From Pseudomonas sp. Choline-02u-1 (lineage in GTDB: Bacteria; Pseudomonadota; Gammaproteobacteria; Pseudomonadales; Pseudomonadaceae): a stretch of DNA of 64,000 bases. The notes beneath the pieces were generated by a model. That model did no database searches and had not been told where the DNA came from. It saw only the letters and a program-made list of their open reading frames with translations. Shown piece by piece: positions 1-8,653 of this stretch (the stretch's first letter is position 1; the number at the start of each line of letters is the position of its first letter). Where the stretch lies: positions 248,001 to 312,000 of the forward strand of contig NZ_PJBC01000067.1 of NCBI RefSeq assembly GCF_002836515.1. The letters run 5' to 3'. Made by a program: the position numbers and the translations under genes.

Positions 1-175
1 GCAGCCGGAGACAGCCCCGTTCGAAGCCCTGCAAGAGCGACCCATCAACCTCTTTGTGTTGATTGAAGACGCACAAGCACGTGCGATTGCGGTTCCGGAC
101 TGGGCCAAAGCCGTCGACTACCCGGCCTTCGTCGAGCTGTCGATCCATCATGACAAGGTCAACAGCTGGCTATGA
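1..175 (+). CDS. tusB: TusB, sulfur relay protein (3' end only)
   Basis: This is the C-terminal 57 residues of a DsrH/TusB-family protein. The frame starts before the window and ends with a TGA at 173-175. The tail ends in SIHHDKVNSWL, which is typical of TusB. TusB is a subunit of the TusBCD complex, which passes persulfide sulfur from IscS/TusA to TusE for 2-thiouridine synthesis at the tRNA wobble position. Its stop codon overlaps the ATG of tusE (ATGA), so the two are translationally coupled. The start and the other tus genes lie outside the window. Confidence 0.85.
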   Translation, partial: QPETAPFEALQERPINLFVLIEDAQARAIAVPDWAKAVDYPAFVELSIHHDKVNSWL

Positions 176-507
176 ATTCTCTGACCGTCGGCGCCCGCGC
201 CATCGAACTGGACAAGGACGGTTTTCTCGTCGACCTCAGCGATTGGTCGACTGAAGTCGCCGCCGCCCTCGCCGCCGCCGAAGATATCGAGTTGACCCCC
301 GAACACTGGGAAGTCCTTGAGCTGCTGCGCAGCTTCTACAACGAATTCCAGCTGTCCCCTGCCACGCGCCCGCTGATCAGGTACACCGCGTTGAAACTCG
401 GCGCGGACAAAGGCAACAGTCTGCACCTCAACCGACTGTTCAAAGGCACCCCTGCCAAACTCGCCGCGAAACTGGCGGGCCTGCCCAAACCGACGAATTG
501 CCTATGA
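172..507 (+). CDS. tusE: TusE/DsrC-family sulfurtransferase
   Basis: The product is 111 residues, the usual size for TusE/DsrC proteins. It takes persulfide sulfur from TusBCD and delivers it to the thiouridylase MnmA during 2-thiouridylation of tRNA. The C-terminal arm carries the family's penultimate cysteine (Cys110 in the ending TNCL), which is the sulfur-carrying residue. The central WEVLELLRSFYNEF and the later RPLIRY segment are DsrC-like. The ATG overlaps the tusB stop, and its TGA overlaps the ATG of the next gene at 504, so all three belong to one cotranscribed run. Confidence 0.92.
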   Translation: MNSLTVGARAIELDKDGFLVDLSDWSTEVAAALAAAEDIELTPEHWEVLELLRSFYNEFQLSPATRPLIRYTALKLGADKGNSLHLNRLFKGTPAKLAAKLAGLPKPTNCL

Positions 508-1505
508 ACGACTTCCCTGCATTGACCCTCGAAACGCCCGCCGAGCACCCGTTCGCGCAATTCGTGCGCATTCTCGGCAAAGGCAAGCGCGGCGCCCGCG
601 ACCTGACGCGCGAGGAAGCCCGCCAGGCCATGGGCATGGTGCTTGACGATCAGGTTGAAGACACCCAGCTCGGTGCTTTCCTGATGTTGCTGCGGCACAA
701 GGAAGAAAGCGCTGAGGAAATGGCCGGGTTCACCCAAGCCCTGCGCGAACGCTTGCAGGCGCCGGCATTGAATGTCGATCTGGACTGGCCGACCTACGCT
801 GGCAAAAAGCGCCATCTGCCGTGGTACCTGCTGGCGGCGAAATGCCTGGCGCAGAACGGCGTGCGCATCTTCATGCACGGCGGCGGCGCACACACGGCCG
901 GACGCCTGTACAGCGAACAACTGCTGGGCGAACTGAATATCCCTTTGTGCCGCACCTGGCAGCAGGTCGGCGCGGCGCTGGACAACGGTGCACTGGCCTT
1001 TATGCCGCTGATGGACTGGGCGCCGCCGTTGCAGAAGATGATCGATCTGCGCAATACCCTGGGCCTGCGCTCGCCGATTCACTCGCTGGCGCGAATCCTC
1101 AATCCGCTCGGTGCACGTTGTGGCCTGCAGAGCATTTTCCATCCGGGCTACCAGGCGGTGCATCGCGATGCGAGCGGCTTGCTCGGCGACACGGCCATTG
1201 TGGTCAAGGGCGATGGCGGTGAAATCGAGATCAACCCTGACGCCACCAGCCATCTGTATGGCACCAGCGGCGGCCAGAGCTGGGATGAAGAATGGCCACA
1301 ACTGTCAGCGCAACGTCACGTCAAACCCGCCTCGCTGGACATCGAACACTTGAAAGCGGTTTGGCGAGGCGACGTGGTCGACAGTTATCCGCACATGGCC
1401 CTGATTGCGACCATGGCCCTCGCCCTGCGCGGCCTCGGTCAACAGCGTGAAGAGGCGTTTGCAACCGCCGAGCAGTATTGGGCGACACGCAACACATCGA
1501 TCTAA
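504..1505 (+). CDS. ybiB: YbiB/TrpD2-type glycosyltransferase-fold protein
   Basis: The 333-residue protein has the anthranilate phosphoribosyltransferase (TrpD) fold: a helical N-terminal domain (about residues 1-90, with LTREEARQAMGMVLDD) and an alpha/beta domain. It lacks convincing PRPP-binding signatures of true TrpD, which is the hallmark of the YbiB/TrpD2 branch described as nucleic-acid binding. I start at ATG 504, which overlaps the tusE stop (ATGA), rather than the TTG six bases upstream. Linkage to tusE is common in Pseudomonas. A weak hairpin followed by Ts lies just after the stop. Confidence 0.8.
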   Translation: MNDFPALTLETPAEHPFAQFVRILGKGKRGARDLTREEARQAMGMVLDDQVEDTQLGAFLMLLRHKEESAEEMAGFTQALRERLQAPALNVDLDWPTYAGKKRHLPWYLLAAKCLAQNGVRIFMHGGGAHTAGRLYSEQLLGELNIPLCRTWQQVGAALDNGALAFMPLMDWAPPLQKMIDLRNTLGLRSPIHSLARILNPLGARCGLQSIFHPGYQAVHRDASGLLGDTAIVVKGDGGEIEINPDATSHLYGTSGGQSWDEEWPQLSAQRHVKPASLDIEHLKAVWRGDVVDSYPHMALIATMALALRGLGQQREEAFATAEQYWATRNTSI

Positions 1506-1514
1506 CCGATGATT

Positions 1515-1537
1515 AGCGCCCGATCTTTGCGCTTTTT
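1515..1537 (+). terminator. Weak intrinsic terminator after ybiB
   Basis: A 5-bp stem AGCGC/GCGCT with a 9-nt loop is followed directly by TTTTTG, ten bases after the ybiB stop. The stem is short, so this is only a plausible end for the tus-ybiB transcript. Confidence 0.4.
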
Positions 1538-1597
1538 GTTCGAACCCACAGGAATAGACTCGACTCCAACGAATATTGGTTTTCAGGAGTCTTGATC

Positions 1598-2599
1598 ATG
1601 GGTTTACTTGTCGACGGCCACTGGCAGGACAAGTGGTACGAAAGCAGCAAGGACGGCGCATTCCAGCGCGAACAAGCGCAACGCCGCAACTGGGTAACCG
1701 CCGACGGCCAGCCCGGCCCCAGCGGTGACGGCGGTTTCGCTGCCGAAGCCGGGCGCTATCACCTCTACGTCTCCCTCGCCTGCCCCTGGGCACACCGCAC
1801 GCTCATCGTGCGCAAACTCAAAGGCCTGGAAAGCCTGATTGACGTTTCGGTCGTCAGCTGGCTGATGCTGGAAAATGGCTGGACCTTCGACAAGGGGCTC
1901 GGCTCGACAGGCGATAAACTCGATGGCTTCGATTTCATGCACCAGCGCTACACCGCTGATACCCCTGACTACACCGGGCGTGTGACGGTACCGGTGCTGT
2001 GGGACAAACAGCTCAAGCGCATCGTCAGTAATGAATCGGCGGAAATCATCCGCATGTTCAACAGCGCCTTCGACGGCCTCACCGGCAATGACCTGGACTT
2101 CTACCCCGCGCCGCTACGCAACGAGATCGATGCACTGAACGAGCGGATCTATCCGGCAGTGAACAACGGTGTCTACCGCGCCGGGTTCGCTACGTCGCAG
2201 CAGGCCTACGAGCAGGCATTCGACGAAGTATTCGCTGAGCTGGACCATCTGGAACAGTTGCTCGGCGCCAATCGCTACCTGAGCGGCGAATACCTGACCG
2301 AAGCCGATGTGCGTCTGTTCACCACCATGATTCGCTTCGACGCGGTGTACCACGGGCACTTCAAGTGCAACCTGCGGCGCATTGCCGATTACCCGAACCT
2401 GTCCAATTGGCTGCGCGAGCTGTATCAATGGCCGGGGATTGCCGAGACGGTGGATTTGCAGCACATCAAACATCACTACTACGGCAGCCACAAAACCATC
2501 AACCCGACCGGGGTGGTGCCGAAGGGCCCGCAGCAGAATTTCACTGTGGCGCATGACCGGTCGCGGCTGAGCGGCAAAGGCGTCTGGCGTCAACGTTGA
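1598..2599 (+). CDS. yqjG: Glutathionyl-hydroquinone reductase (Xi-class GST)
   Basis: The 333-residue protein belongs to the YqjG/PcpF family. These enzymes reductively remove glutathione from glutathionyl-hydroquinones, regenerating hydroquinones during quinone detoxification. The N-terminal thioredoxin-like domain carries the catalytic cysteine in CPWAHR (Cys62), in the usual Xi-class position. The C-terminal helical GST domain follows (about 170-320, with YLTEADVRLFTTMIRFD). ATG 1598 is preceded by CAGGAG at a suitable distance. It stands alone, with the ybiB terminator upstream and a convergent lipoprotein gene downstream. Confidence 0.9.
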   Translation: MGLLVDGHWQDKWYESSKDGAFQREQAQRRNWVTADGQPGPSGDGGFAAEAGRYHLYVSLACPWAHRTLIVRKLKGLESLIDVSVVSWLMLENGWTFDKGLGSTGDKLDGFDFMHQRYTADTPDYTGRVTVPVLWDKQLKRIVSNESAEIIRMFNSAFDGLTGNDLDFYPAPLRNEIDALNERIYPAVNNGVYRAGFATSQQAYEQAFDEVFAELDHLEQLLGANRYLSGEYLTEADVRLFTTMIRFDAVYHGHFKCNLRRIADYPNLSNWLRELYQWPGIAETVDLQHIKHHYYGSHKTINPTGVVPKGPQQNFTVAHDRSRLSGKGVWRQR

Positions 2600-2711
2600 T
2601 TGCTCGACTTGGCGCTCCAGGCTCTGTGGCAAGCGCTGCGACTGCACGCTGCCACAGGTCGGTACGGGAAGCGTTTTCAAACCGCCGAAATCATCCGCTG
2701 GCCGTCAAACT

Positions 2712-3794
2712 TCATCGGGTCTGCAGGAGGGGTTCGATCTGCTGACTGGGCGATTGCGGCGGACGCCATTGCACACCATCTGCCCCAAGCCCGACCGGCG
2801 GCTCCTCATGTGCACCCAAACTGCCCTCGACCTGCCCGGCCATGTGCAACGTGCCCGCCATCACCCCCGTAGTCGGATTCTGCAGCAACTTCAGCCAGGC
2901 CTTGTCGAACGTGTTGCCAAGGCTGCTGCGGATCAGCGCTTCGCTGTCGGGGCGATCGTTGGCCTGGATGATGGCGCGAATGCCGGCCACGCCAACCGAA
3001 ATCATTGCTCCGGCCAGTTTGCCCGCCGCTGCCGCCACTGCACTGGCGGCGCCGCGCGGGGCCATTTCCGCTTCGATGCGCTGGCTGGCGCGTTTGGCCA
3101 CCGGCGCCATCGCCGCGTCGGTGGAGGAAATGCCTTTGGTGCCGCCGTCGGTGTGGATCTTGTCGATCAGCGCGGCGTACGCCGGCAGAGTGTTCAGCGG
3201 TTCGGTGCTGATCACCCTGAACAGCGAAGCATCCCGTGCAGGCGGTGGGCCTAGGGCAATGGCAGGGATTTTCTGCAAGCGTGCGTTGAGCTGCGCAATC
3301 GGCACGCCATGACGCTGGGCGATGAGCGGCATCTGTTGCGCCATCAACTGCGCGTAAAACGCCGTGGCCTGAGCCAGGATCGCGTCCGGTTCAACCTCCA
3401 CTGCGACCGGTGCGAGGACCTTTTCCTGATATTGCTCAAGCAGATACGCCGCCAGCCGTTTCGCCGAAGCGTCCTGCTCGCCGCCGGCGCTGATCGTGTA
3501 CCAACTGACCTTCATCGACAGCCATTCCTGGGTCCAGTAGCTGCTGAACCAGGGGATGAAATTTTCTTCAGTTTGCTGATAGATACGAGTGCGCCAATGT
3601 TCCATCGAGCCACGGGCAAACAACTTCACCTGGTCGGTGGCTTGCTGCGAAGCGCTGAGAATTTCGCGGTCGATCTGCTGCCAGGTGTGCGCCGACACCA
3701 CCACGGCTCGCGGCGCAGTTACCGGCGCCCGGGCCGAGGTGGAGCAGCCGGCAAACAGAAACAGTGCGGCGACGACCAGCGCGCGAGGGTTCAC
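2712..3794 (-). CDS. Uncharacterised outer-membrane-type lipoprotein
   Basis: The 360-residue protein begins at GTG 3794, with AAAGGA about 10 bases upstream. A longer in-frame reading up to 3995 runs through REP DNA and is rejected. Residues 1-16 form a lipoprotein signal peptide ending in the lipobox LFAGC (Cys17). The mature part is largely helical, with a small hydrophobic Ala/Gly-rich stretch (about 245-275) that could contact the membrane. It has no enzyme motif I recognise. Conserved lipoproteins of this general type occur in fluorescens-group genomes; its role is unknown. Confidence 0.75.
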   Translation of the reverse strand: MNPRALVVAALFLFAGCSTSARAPVTAPRAVVVSAHTWQQIDREILSASQQATDQVKLFARGSMEHWRTRIYQQTEENFIPWFSSYWTQEWLSMKVSWYTISAGGEQDASAKRLAAYLLEQYQEKVLAPVAVEVEPDAILAQATAFYAQLMAQQMPLIAQRHGVPIAQLNARLQKIPAIALGPPPARDASLFRVISTEPLNTLPAYAALIDKIHTDGGTKGISSTDAAMAPVAKRASQRIEAEMAPRGAASAVAAAAGKLAGAMISVGVAGIRAIIQANDRPDSEALIRSSLGNTFDKAWLKLLQNPTTGVMAGTLHMAGQVEGSLGAHEEPPVGLGADGVQWRPPQSPSQQIEPLLQTR

Positions 3795-3893
3795 GGTGGT
3801 GGTGTCCTTTGGCTTGGGGAGGTGCAGATTTGAGTATAGGTGCGAGGCTTGTGGCTGCTTGGCTGATGTTAGTGGAGAACCCCGCGAACCAAT

Positions 3894-3983
3894 GTGGGAG
3901 CGGGCTTGCTCGCGAAAGCGTCTTGCCAGTCGCCATCGATGTTGACTGCTCTGCCGCTTTCGCGAGCAAGCCCGCTCCCACAG
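3894..3983. repeat. REP doublet (REPIN), GTGGGAGCGGGC family
   Basis: Two inverted REP sequences, GTGGGAGCGGGCTTGCTCGC and its complement, are separated by about 40 bases. They lie in the intergenic space upstream of the lipoprotein gene. This is the same family as the large array at 14.3-15.65 kb. Confidence 0.9.
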
Positions 3984-4071
3984 GTTTTTCGGCATGGCTG
4001 TGGATTGGTGGCGTGCCAGGACCGGCTGGTTTGGAGGTTGCCAAGGCTCTGAGGAGTGTCAGCTATCGACT

Positions 4072-4157
4072 GTGGGAGCGGGCTTGCTCGCGAAAGCGGT
4101 GCGTCAGTCACCCCATGTATCGACTGAGATACCGTTCGCGAGCAAGCCCGCTCTCAA
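4072..4157. repeat. REP doublet, GTGGGAGCGGGC family
   Basis: This is a second inverted REP pair in the same 480-base intergenic region; its right arm is slightly degenerate (CTCTCAAAG). Apart from the two doublets, I see only the leader of the next gene between 3795 and 4274. Confidence 0.85.
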
Positions 4158-4274
4158 AGGGAATCCCGTTCATCATCACTGTCGTCGATATCCACCATCG
4201 CCACGATTGCCTTCCGCCCCTCCCTCGCCAAAGGCACGATTAGCTCATCCGACACACAACCAGGCGTTTACATC

Positions 4275-4556
4275 ATGGTCCACACCCAAGTCACCCTCTC
4301 CGTGAGTTTCCCGGTGTTCGGCAGCAACTACTATCAACAGCACGTCGTGCCGCGCAAGGCGCAGGCGCTGGTGTTCAACGAAGACTTCGACGATCTGCTG
4401 ATGCCCGCCGCAAGCAATCATTTCAGCAATGAAGTGGTCGGCCTCAACGATCAGTTCCGCTTTCTGAGCGACATACTCGCCACCCATTTGCTCGATCACG
4501 AGGCCTCGGTGCCTGCGCGATCCCGCGTCCAGGCGAACGCTCGTTTTTTCAACTGA
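4275..4556 (+). CDS. Hypothetical protein, 93 residues
   Basis: A short soluble, acidic-aromatic protein with no signal peptide or membrane segment and no domain I recognise. Codon usage looks like the neighbours, and a strong terminator-like hairpin lies six bases after the stop, which supports it being a real gene. The ATG at 4275 lacks a strong Shine-Dalgarno sequence. Upstream are REP elements. Function unknown. Confidence 0.6.
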   Translation: MVHTQVTLSVSFPVFGSNYYQQHVVPRKAQALVFNEDFDDLLMPAASNHFSNEVVGLNDQFRFLSDILATHLLDHEASVPARSRVQANARFFN

Positions 4557-4562
4557 TGCACA

Positions 4563-4596
4563 GAGGGCGTTCCGTTAGCGGCAACGCCCTCTTCAT
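4563..4596. terminator. Bidirectional terminator hairpin
   Basis: A 9-bp stem GAGGGCGTT/AACGCCCTC with an 11-base loop is followed by TTCATTCATT. It sits between two convergent genes (the 93-residue gene and the small lipoprotein gene), so it could end both transcripts. Confidence 0.65.
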
Positions 4597-4600
4597 TCAT

Positions 4601-4807
4601 TCAGTCATCATCGCGATCGCGGTGATAACGACGGCCATCGCGGCGGTCGTCATCGCGGTCGTCCCAGCGCCGGTCATGGTCGTAATAGCGGCCATGGTCG
4701 CGGTCGTAATGCCGGCCATGCCGATGATCATCATCGAAATCCGCAATACAGCCGCTGAGCAATACGGCGGCGGTCACAGTGAGCAGCATGGTTGTCGCTT
4801 GCTTCAT
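4601..4807 (-). CDS. Small Asp/His/Arg-rich lipoprotein
   Basis: The 68-residue product has a signal peptide (MKQATTMLLTVTAAVLLSG) with a lipobox ending at Cys20. The mature peptide is almost entirely Asp, His, Arg and Tyr in DHRHGRHYDRDH-like runs. The His/Asp density suggests metal binding or charged surface display, but this is inferred from composition only. The start is supported by AGGGAAG upstream. It shares the hairpin at 4563 with the convergent gene. Confidence 0.7.
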   Translation of the reverse strand: MKQATTMLLTVTAAVLLSGCIADFDDDHRHGRHYDRDHGRYYDHDRRWDDRDDDRRDGRRYHRDRDDD

Positions 4808-5053
4808 TCAACACTTCCCTAAAACCCAAGGTCTTGACGACGGAAAATAGCCACGCTGCCCGCGTCTTCGGGACGCAGTGCGCGCAGCCGCAAATACGAC
4901 CGGGCAAAAGCACGTTGATTCACTGGCCACTATTGACCGTTTGTCGGCTTGTTCGTCGCAGCCGAACAGCGGCGTAACGCCACCTATACTGCTTGCAACC
5001 AACCCCCATGCAATGGATCTGCACCCTCAAATAACAACAAGCAGAGGTGGACC

Positions 5054-6808
5054 ATGGTCTGGCAGCAAATCTATGACCCGTTCGGCAATCCGGTGCTTTC
5101 CACGCTGATGGCTGCGGTGCCGGTGGTGGTAATGCTTGCGGCGCTGGCGTTCTTTCACGTCAAGGCGCATCTGGCGGCGCTGCTGGCGCTGGCGTCCGCC
5201 CTGCTGATTTCGATCTTCGCCTTCGACATGCCGGCGGGCATGGCCGGCTCGGCGGCGTTGTTCGGTGCGGCGAATGGCTTGCTGCCGATCGGCTGGATCG
5301 TCCTCAACATCATCTTTCTGCATCGCCTGACCACCGAGAACGGCTCGTTCAAAGTGCTTCAGGATTCCCTCGCGCGCATCACCGACGATCGACGATTGCA
5401 ACTGCTGCTGATCGCCTTCTGCTTTGGTGCGTTCTTTGAAGGCGCGGCGGGTTTCGGCACTCCGGTGGCGGTGACTGGCGCGATCCTGATCGGCCTCGGT
5501 TTCTCGCCATTGGCCGCATCGGGCCTGGCCCTGATCGCCAACACTGCGCCGGTGGCTTTCGGCGCCCTGGGCACACCGATCATTACCCTCGCCAAAGTCA
5601 CCGGGCTGGACGAGATGGAGCTGTCGATGATGGTCGGTCGGCAGCTGCCGTTCTTCTCGGTGCTGGTGCCGTTCTGGTTGATCTGGGCCTTCGCCGGATG
5701 GCGCAAGATGCTCGAAGTGTGGCCGGCGATTCTGGTGGCCGGGGTCAGTTTCGCCATTCCGCAATTTCTCGTGTCGAACTACCACGGGCCGATGCTGGTG
5801 GACGTGATCGCCGCGCTGATTTCCATGGCCTGCCTGACGCTGTTCCTCAAGGTGTGGAAACCGGCGACCATCCACACTTCGGCGGCGCTGTCCGGGCGCG
5901 TCGACAACTCGAAAGTCGATGAAGAAACAGTCACCGCCAGTGACGCCTTCAGCGATCAGGCGCGCCCGGCCGTGATGCGCGCGTGGATGCCCTGGATCAT
6001 TCTCACGCTATTCGTGTTCGCCTGGGGCACGCAGGGCTTCAAGAACATGTTCGACACGCGCCCGGTGATTGACCCGGTTACGCAATCGGCCAAGCTCGAC
6101 CCGCAAGGCAAACCCGTGCGCGAGGCCAACCCGATCTTCGCCCCGGCAGTGACCTTCACCAACCTGCACCTGCAGATCGAGAAGGTGCCGCCAGTGGTTG
6201 GGGCGCCGAAAGCCGAGGAAGCGATTTACAAGTTCACTTGGCTGACCGCCACTGGCAGCGGGATTTTGCTGGCGGCGATTGTTGGCGGTTTGCTGATGGG
6301 TTATTCGATCCCGCAATTGATCAAGCAATACCTGCGCACGCTGTGGGTGGTGCGGTTTTCGTTGATCACGATTGCAGCGATGCTGGCGCTGGGCTTTCTC
6401 ACGCGTTATTCGGGACTCGACGCGACGATGGGCCTGGCCTTTGCGGCGACGGGGATTTTCTATCCGATGTTCGGCACGCTGCTCGGCTGGCTGGGGGTGG
6501 CGCTGACCGGCTCGGACACCGCTTCGAACGTGCTGTTTGGCGGCTTGCAACGGGTGACCTCGGAACAACTTGGTATCAGCCCGGTGCTGATGGCGGCGGC
6601 GAACAGTTCCGGTGGGGTGATGGGCAAAATGGTCGATGCGCAGTCGATCGTCGTCGCTTCCACTGCGACCCGTTGGTACGGGCATGAGGGCGAGATCCTG
6701 CGTTACGTGTTCTTCCACTCGATCGTGCTGGCGATCCTGGTCGGCGGGCTGGTGACGTTGCAGGCGTATGTCGCGCCGTTTACCTCGATGGTGGTGGGTT
6801 CACATTAG
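5054..6808 (+). CDS. lldP: L-lactate permease (LctP/LldP family)
   Basis: This is a 584-residue inner-membrane transporter of the lactate permease family, which moves L-/D-lactate and glycolate with protons. The many hydrophobic segments include the family landmarks FFEGAAGFGTPVAV and the C-terminal LTGSDTASNVLFGGLQ. ATG 5054 follows AGAGGTGG at the right distance; the reading frame extends upstream without a good ribosome site. The usual partner genes (lldD, dld) are not adjacent: the next gene is unrelated and starts 268 bases on. A glycolate-oxidase subunit gene (glcD) lies at the far end of the window, so glycolate is also a possible substrate. Confidence 0.9.
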   Translation: MVWQQIYDPFGNPVLSTLMAAVPVVVMLAALAFFHVKAHLAALLALASALLISIFAFDMPAGMAGSAALFGAANGLLPIGWIVLNIIFLHRLTTENGSFKVLQDSLARITDDRRLQLLLIAFCFGAFFEGAAGFGTPVAVTGAILIGLGFSPLAASGLALIANTAPVAFGALGTPIITLAKVTGLDEMELSMMVGRQLPFFSVLVPFWLIWAFAGWRKMLEVWPAILVAGVSFAIPQFLVSNYHGPMLVDVIAALISMACLTLFLKVWKPATIHTSAALSGRVDNSKVDEETVTASDAFSDQARPAVMRAWMPWIILTLFVFAWGTQGFKNMFDTRPVIDPVTQSAKLDPQGKPVREANPIFAPAVTFTNLHLQIEKVPPVVGAPKAEEAIYKFTWLTATGSGILLAAIVGGLLMGYSIPQLIKQYLRTLWVVRFSLITIAAMLALGFLTRYSGLDATMGLAFAATGIFYPMFGTLLGWLGVALTGSDTASNVLFGGLQRVTSEQLGISPVLMAAANSSGGVMGKMVDAQSIVVASTATRWYGHEGEILRYVFFHSIVLAILVGGLVTLQAYVAPFTSMVVGSH

Positions 6809-6827
6809 TCAGATAGACCCATTCCCT

Positions 6828-6916
6828 GTGGGAGAGCTTGCTCGCGAAGACATACGCTCAGTCAATGAAGAAGTTGAATGTGCCGGCCTCTTCGCGAGCA
6901 AGCTCGCGCCCACGGA
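6828..6916. repeat. REP doublet after lldP
   Basis: Inverted REP copies, GTGGGAGAGCTTGCTCGCGAA and its diverged complement, start 20 bases after the lldP stop. They fill the first part of the 268-base gap before paoA. Confidence 0.85.
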
Positions 6917-7076
6917 GTTGATTGATGAACTGCGCACATAACTCTTTAGCGCAAATCCGACAAAACCTTTTCCCCTCTTCGGCGGTCACTCCTTTTACGA
7001 GACTGGCATGCATGCCGGCGCGCCCGTTTGGGCCATTTGCAATCCTGCCGCCCGATGAGAGACAAGGAATCGAACC

Positions 7077-7700
7077 ATGCCGATTTCCCGACGCAACTTC
7101 ATGATCCTCGGCGCCGTAACCGCGACGGCGTTCGCCATGCCCCCCTTTATCAGCCTCAAGGCCTACGCGGCCAGTCTGGAGCAACCGGCCATGAGTCAAG
7201 TTACCCTGCAAGTGAACGGCAAACCGCAAACCCTCGAAGTCGACACCCGCACCACCCTGCTCGACGCCCTGCGCGAACACCTGCACCTGACCGGCACCAA
7301 AAAAGGCTGCGACCACGGCCAGTGCGGCGCGTGCACGGTGATCGCCGACGGTCGGCGGATCAACTCCTGCCTTACCCTGGCGGTGATGCACGAAGGCAGC
7401 GAAGTCACCACCATCGAAGGCCTCGGCATGCCCGACAAGCTGCACCCTATGCAGGCCGCGTTCATCAAGCACGACGGCTACCAATGCGGCTATTGCACGC
7501 CGGGGCAAATCTGCTCGGCGGTCGCTGTGCTAAAGGAAATTCGCGATGGCATTCCCAGCCACGTCAGCCCGAGCCTGACTGAGGCGCCCAAACTGATCGC
7601 CGCCGAACTGCAGGAACGCATGAGCGGCAATATCTGCCGCTGCGGTGCCTACTCGAACATCATCGAAGCCATCACTGAAGTCGCGGAGGTGCCGGCATGA
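7077..7700 (+). CDS. paoA: Aldehyde oxidoreductase, [2Fe-2S] subunit (PaoA-like, Tat-exported)
   Basis: The 207-residue small subunit of a PaoABC-type periplasmic molybdenum aldehyde oxidoreductase. It starts with a twin-arginine signal (SRRNFM, then a hydrophobic stretch to AYA) that would export the assembled complex. The ferredoxin-like domain has the plant-type cluster cysteines at about 78, 83, 86 and 98. The helical domain carries the second cluster (CGYC at 137/140, CRC at 187/189). AAGGAA precedes ATG 7077. The stop overlaps the start of the FAD-subunit gene. Only this subunit has a signal, as in E. coli PaoA. Confidence 0.93.
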   Translation: MPISRRNFMILGAVTATAFAMPPFISLKAYAASLEQPAMSQVTLQVNGKPQTLEVDTRTTLLDALREHLHLTGTKKGCDHGQCGACTVIADGRRINSCLTLAVMHEGSEVTTIEGLGMPDKLHPMQAAFIKHDGYQCGYCTPGQICSAVAVLKEIRDGIPSHVSPSLTEAPKLIAAELQERMSGNICRCGAYSNIIEAITEVAEVPA

Positions 7701-8653
7701 GAGCCTTCAATTACAGCCGCGCCGACTCGCCTGCCGCAGCCGCTTCCCAGGCTGCGCAAGTCGAAGGCGCCAAGTTCATCGCCGGCGGCACCAACCTGCT
7801 CGACCTGATGAAACTCGACATCGAAACCCCAGTGCACCTGATCGACGTCAACCACTTGGGCCTGGACCAGATCGAAGCCACGCCCGAAGGGGGATTACGC
7901 ATCGGCGCGCTGGTGCGCAACACCGATCTGGCCGCCGACGTGCGGGTGCGCAAGGACTACGCCCTGCTCTCCCGCGCCTTGCTCGCCGGGGCTTCCGGGC
8001 AGCTGCGCAACATGGCGACCACCGCTGGCAACCTGCTGCAACGCACCCGTTGCCCCTACTTTTACGACACCCACCAGGCCTGCAACAAACGCAACCCCGG
8101 CAGTGGCTGCGCGGCGATCGGCGGCGTCACCCGGCAGCTGGGGATCATCGGCGTCAGCGACGCTTGCATCGCCACCCACCCGAGCGACATGGCCATTGCC
8201 ATGCGCGCGCTGGATGCGCAGATCGAAACGGTCAAACCTGACGGCAGCAAGCGCAGCATCGCCATGGCGGATTTCCATCAATTGCCGGGCAACACGCCGC
8301 ACATCGAAACCAGTCTCACGCCCGGTGAATTCATCACCGCCGTGACCCTGCCCGCGCCAGTCGGCGGCACGCACATTTATCACAAGGTCCGCGATCGCTC
8401 GTCTTACGCCTTCGCGCTGGTTTCGGTCGGTTTGATCTTGCAAAAGGATGGCACCGGCCGCGTCGCCGTCGGCGGCGTTGCGCCGAAACCGTGGCGGGTC
8501 GAAGCCGCAGAAGCGCTGCTGCCCAAGGGCGCCAAAGCGGTCAGCGAACGCCTGCTCGAAGGCGCGACACCTACCGATGACAACCAATTCAAACTGACAC
8601 TGGTCGAGCGCACGCTGGCCTCGGTGTTGGCGCAAGCGAGGGAAACCGCATGA
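7697..8653 (+). CDS. paoB: Aldehyde oxidoreductase, FAD subunit (PaoB-like)
   Basis: The 318-residue FAD-binding subunit has the flavin signature AGGTNLLDLMK (about 29-39) and the middle motif TTAGNLLQRTRCP. The segment with cysteines at RCPYF, QACN and GSGC matches the extra [4Fe-4S] site known in E. coli PaoB, so electrons would pass from Moco through the two [2Fe-2S] clusters to FAD. Its ATG overlaps the paoA stop (ATGA), and its own stop overlaps the paoC start, so the three subunits are translationally coupled. Confidence 0.92.
   Translation: MRAFNYSRADSPAAAASQAAQVEGAKFIAGGTNLLDLMKLDIETPVHLIDVNHLGLDQIEATPEGGLRIGALVRNTDLAADVRVRKDYALLSRALLAGASGQLRNMATTAGNLLQRTRCPYFYDTHQACNKRNPGSGCAAIGGVTRQLGIIGVSDACIATHPSDMAIAMRALDAQIETVKPDGSKRSIAMADFHQLPGNTPHIETSLTPGEFITAVTLPAPVGGTHIYHKVRDRSSYAFALVSVGLILQKDGTGRVAVGGVAPKPWRVEAAEALLPKGAKAVSERLLEGATPTDDNQFKLTLVERTLASVLAQARETA

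Noticed and set aside
3795..3995. 67-residue N-terminal extension of the lipoprotein at 2712-3794
   Set aside because: It translates REP DNA, and the lipoprotein signal starts precisely at the later GTG.
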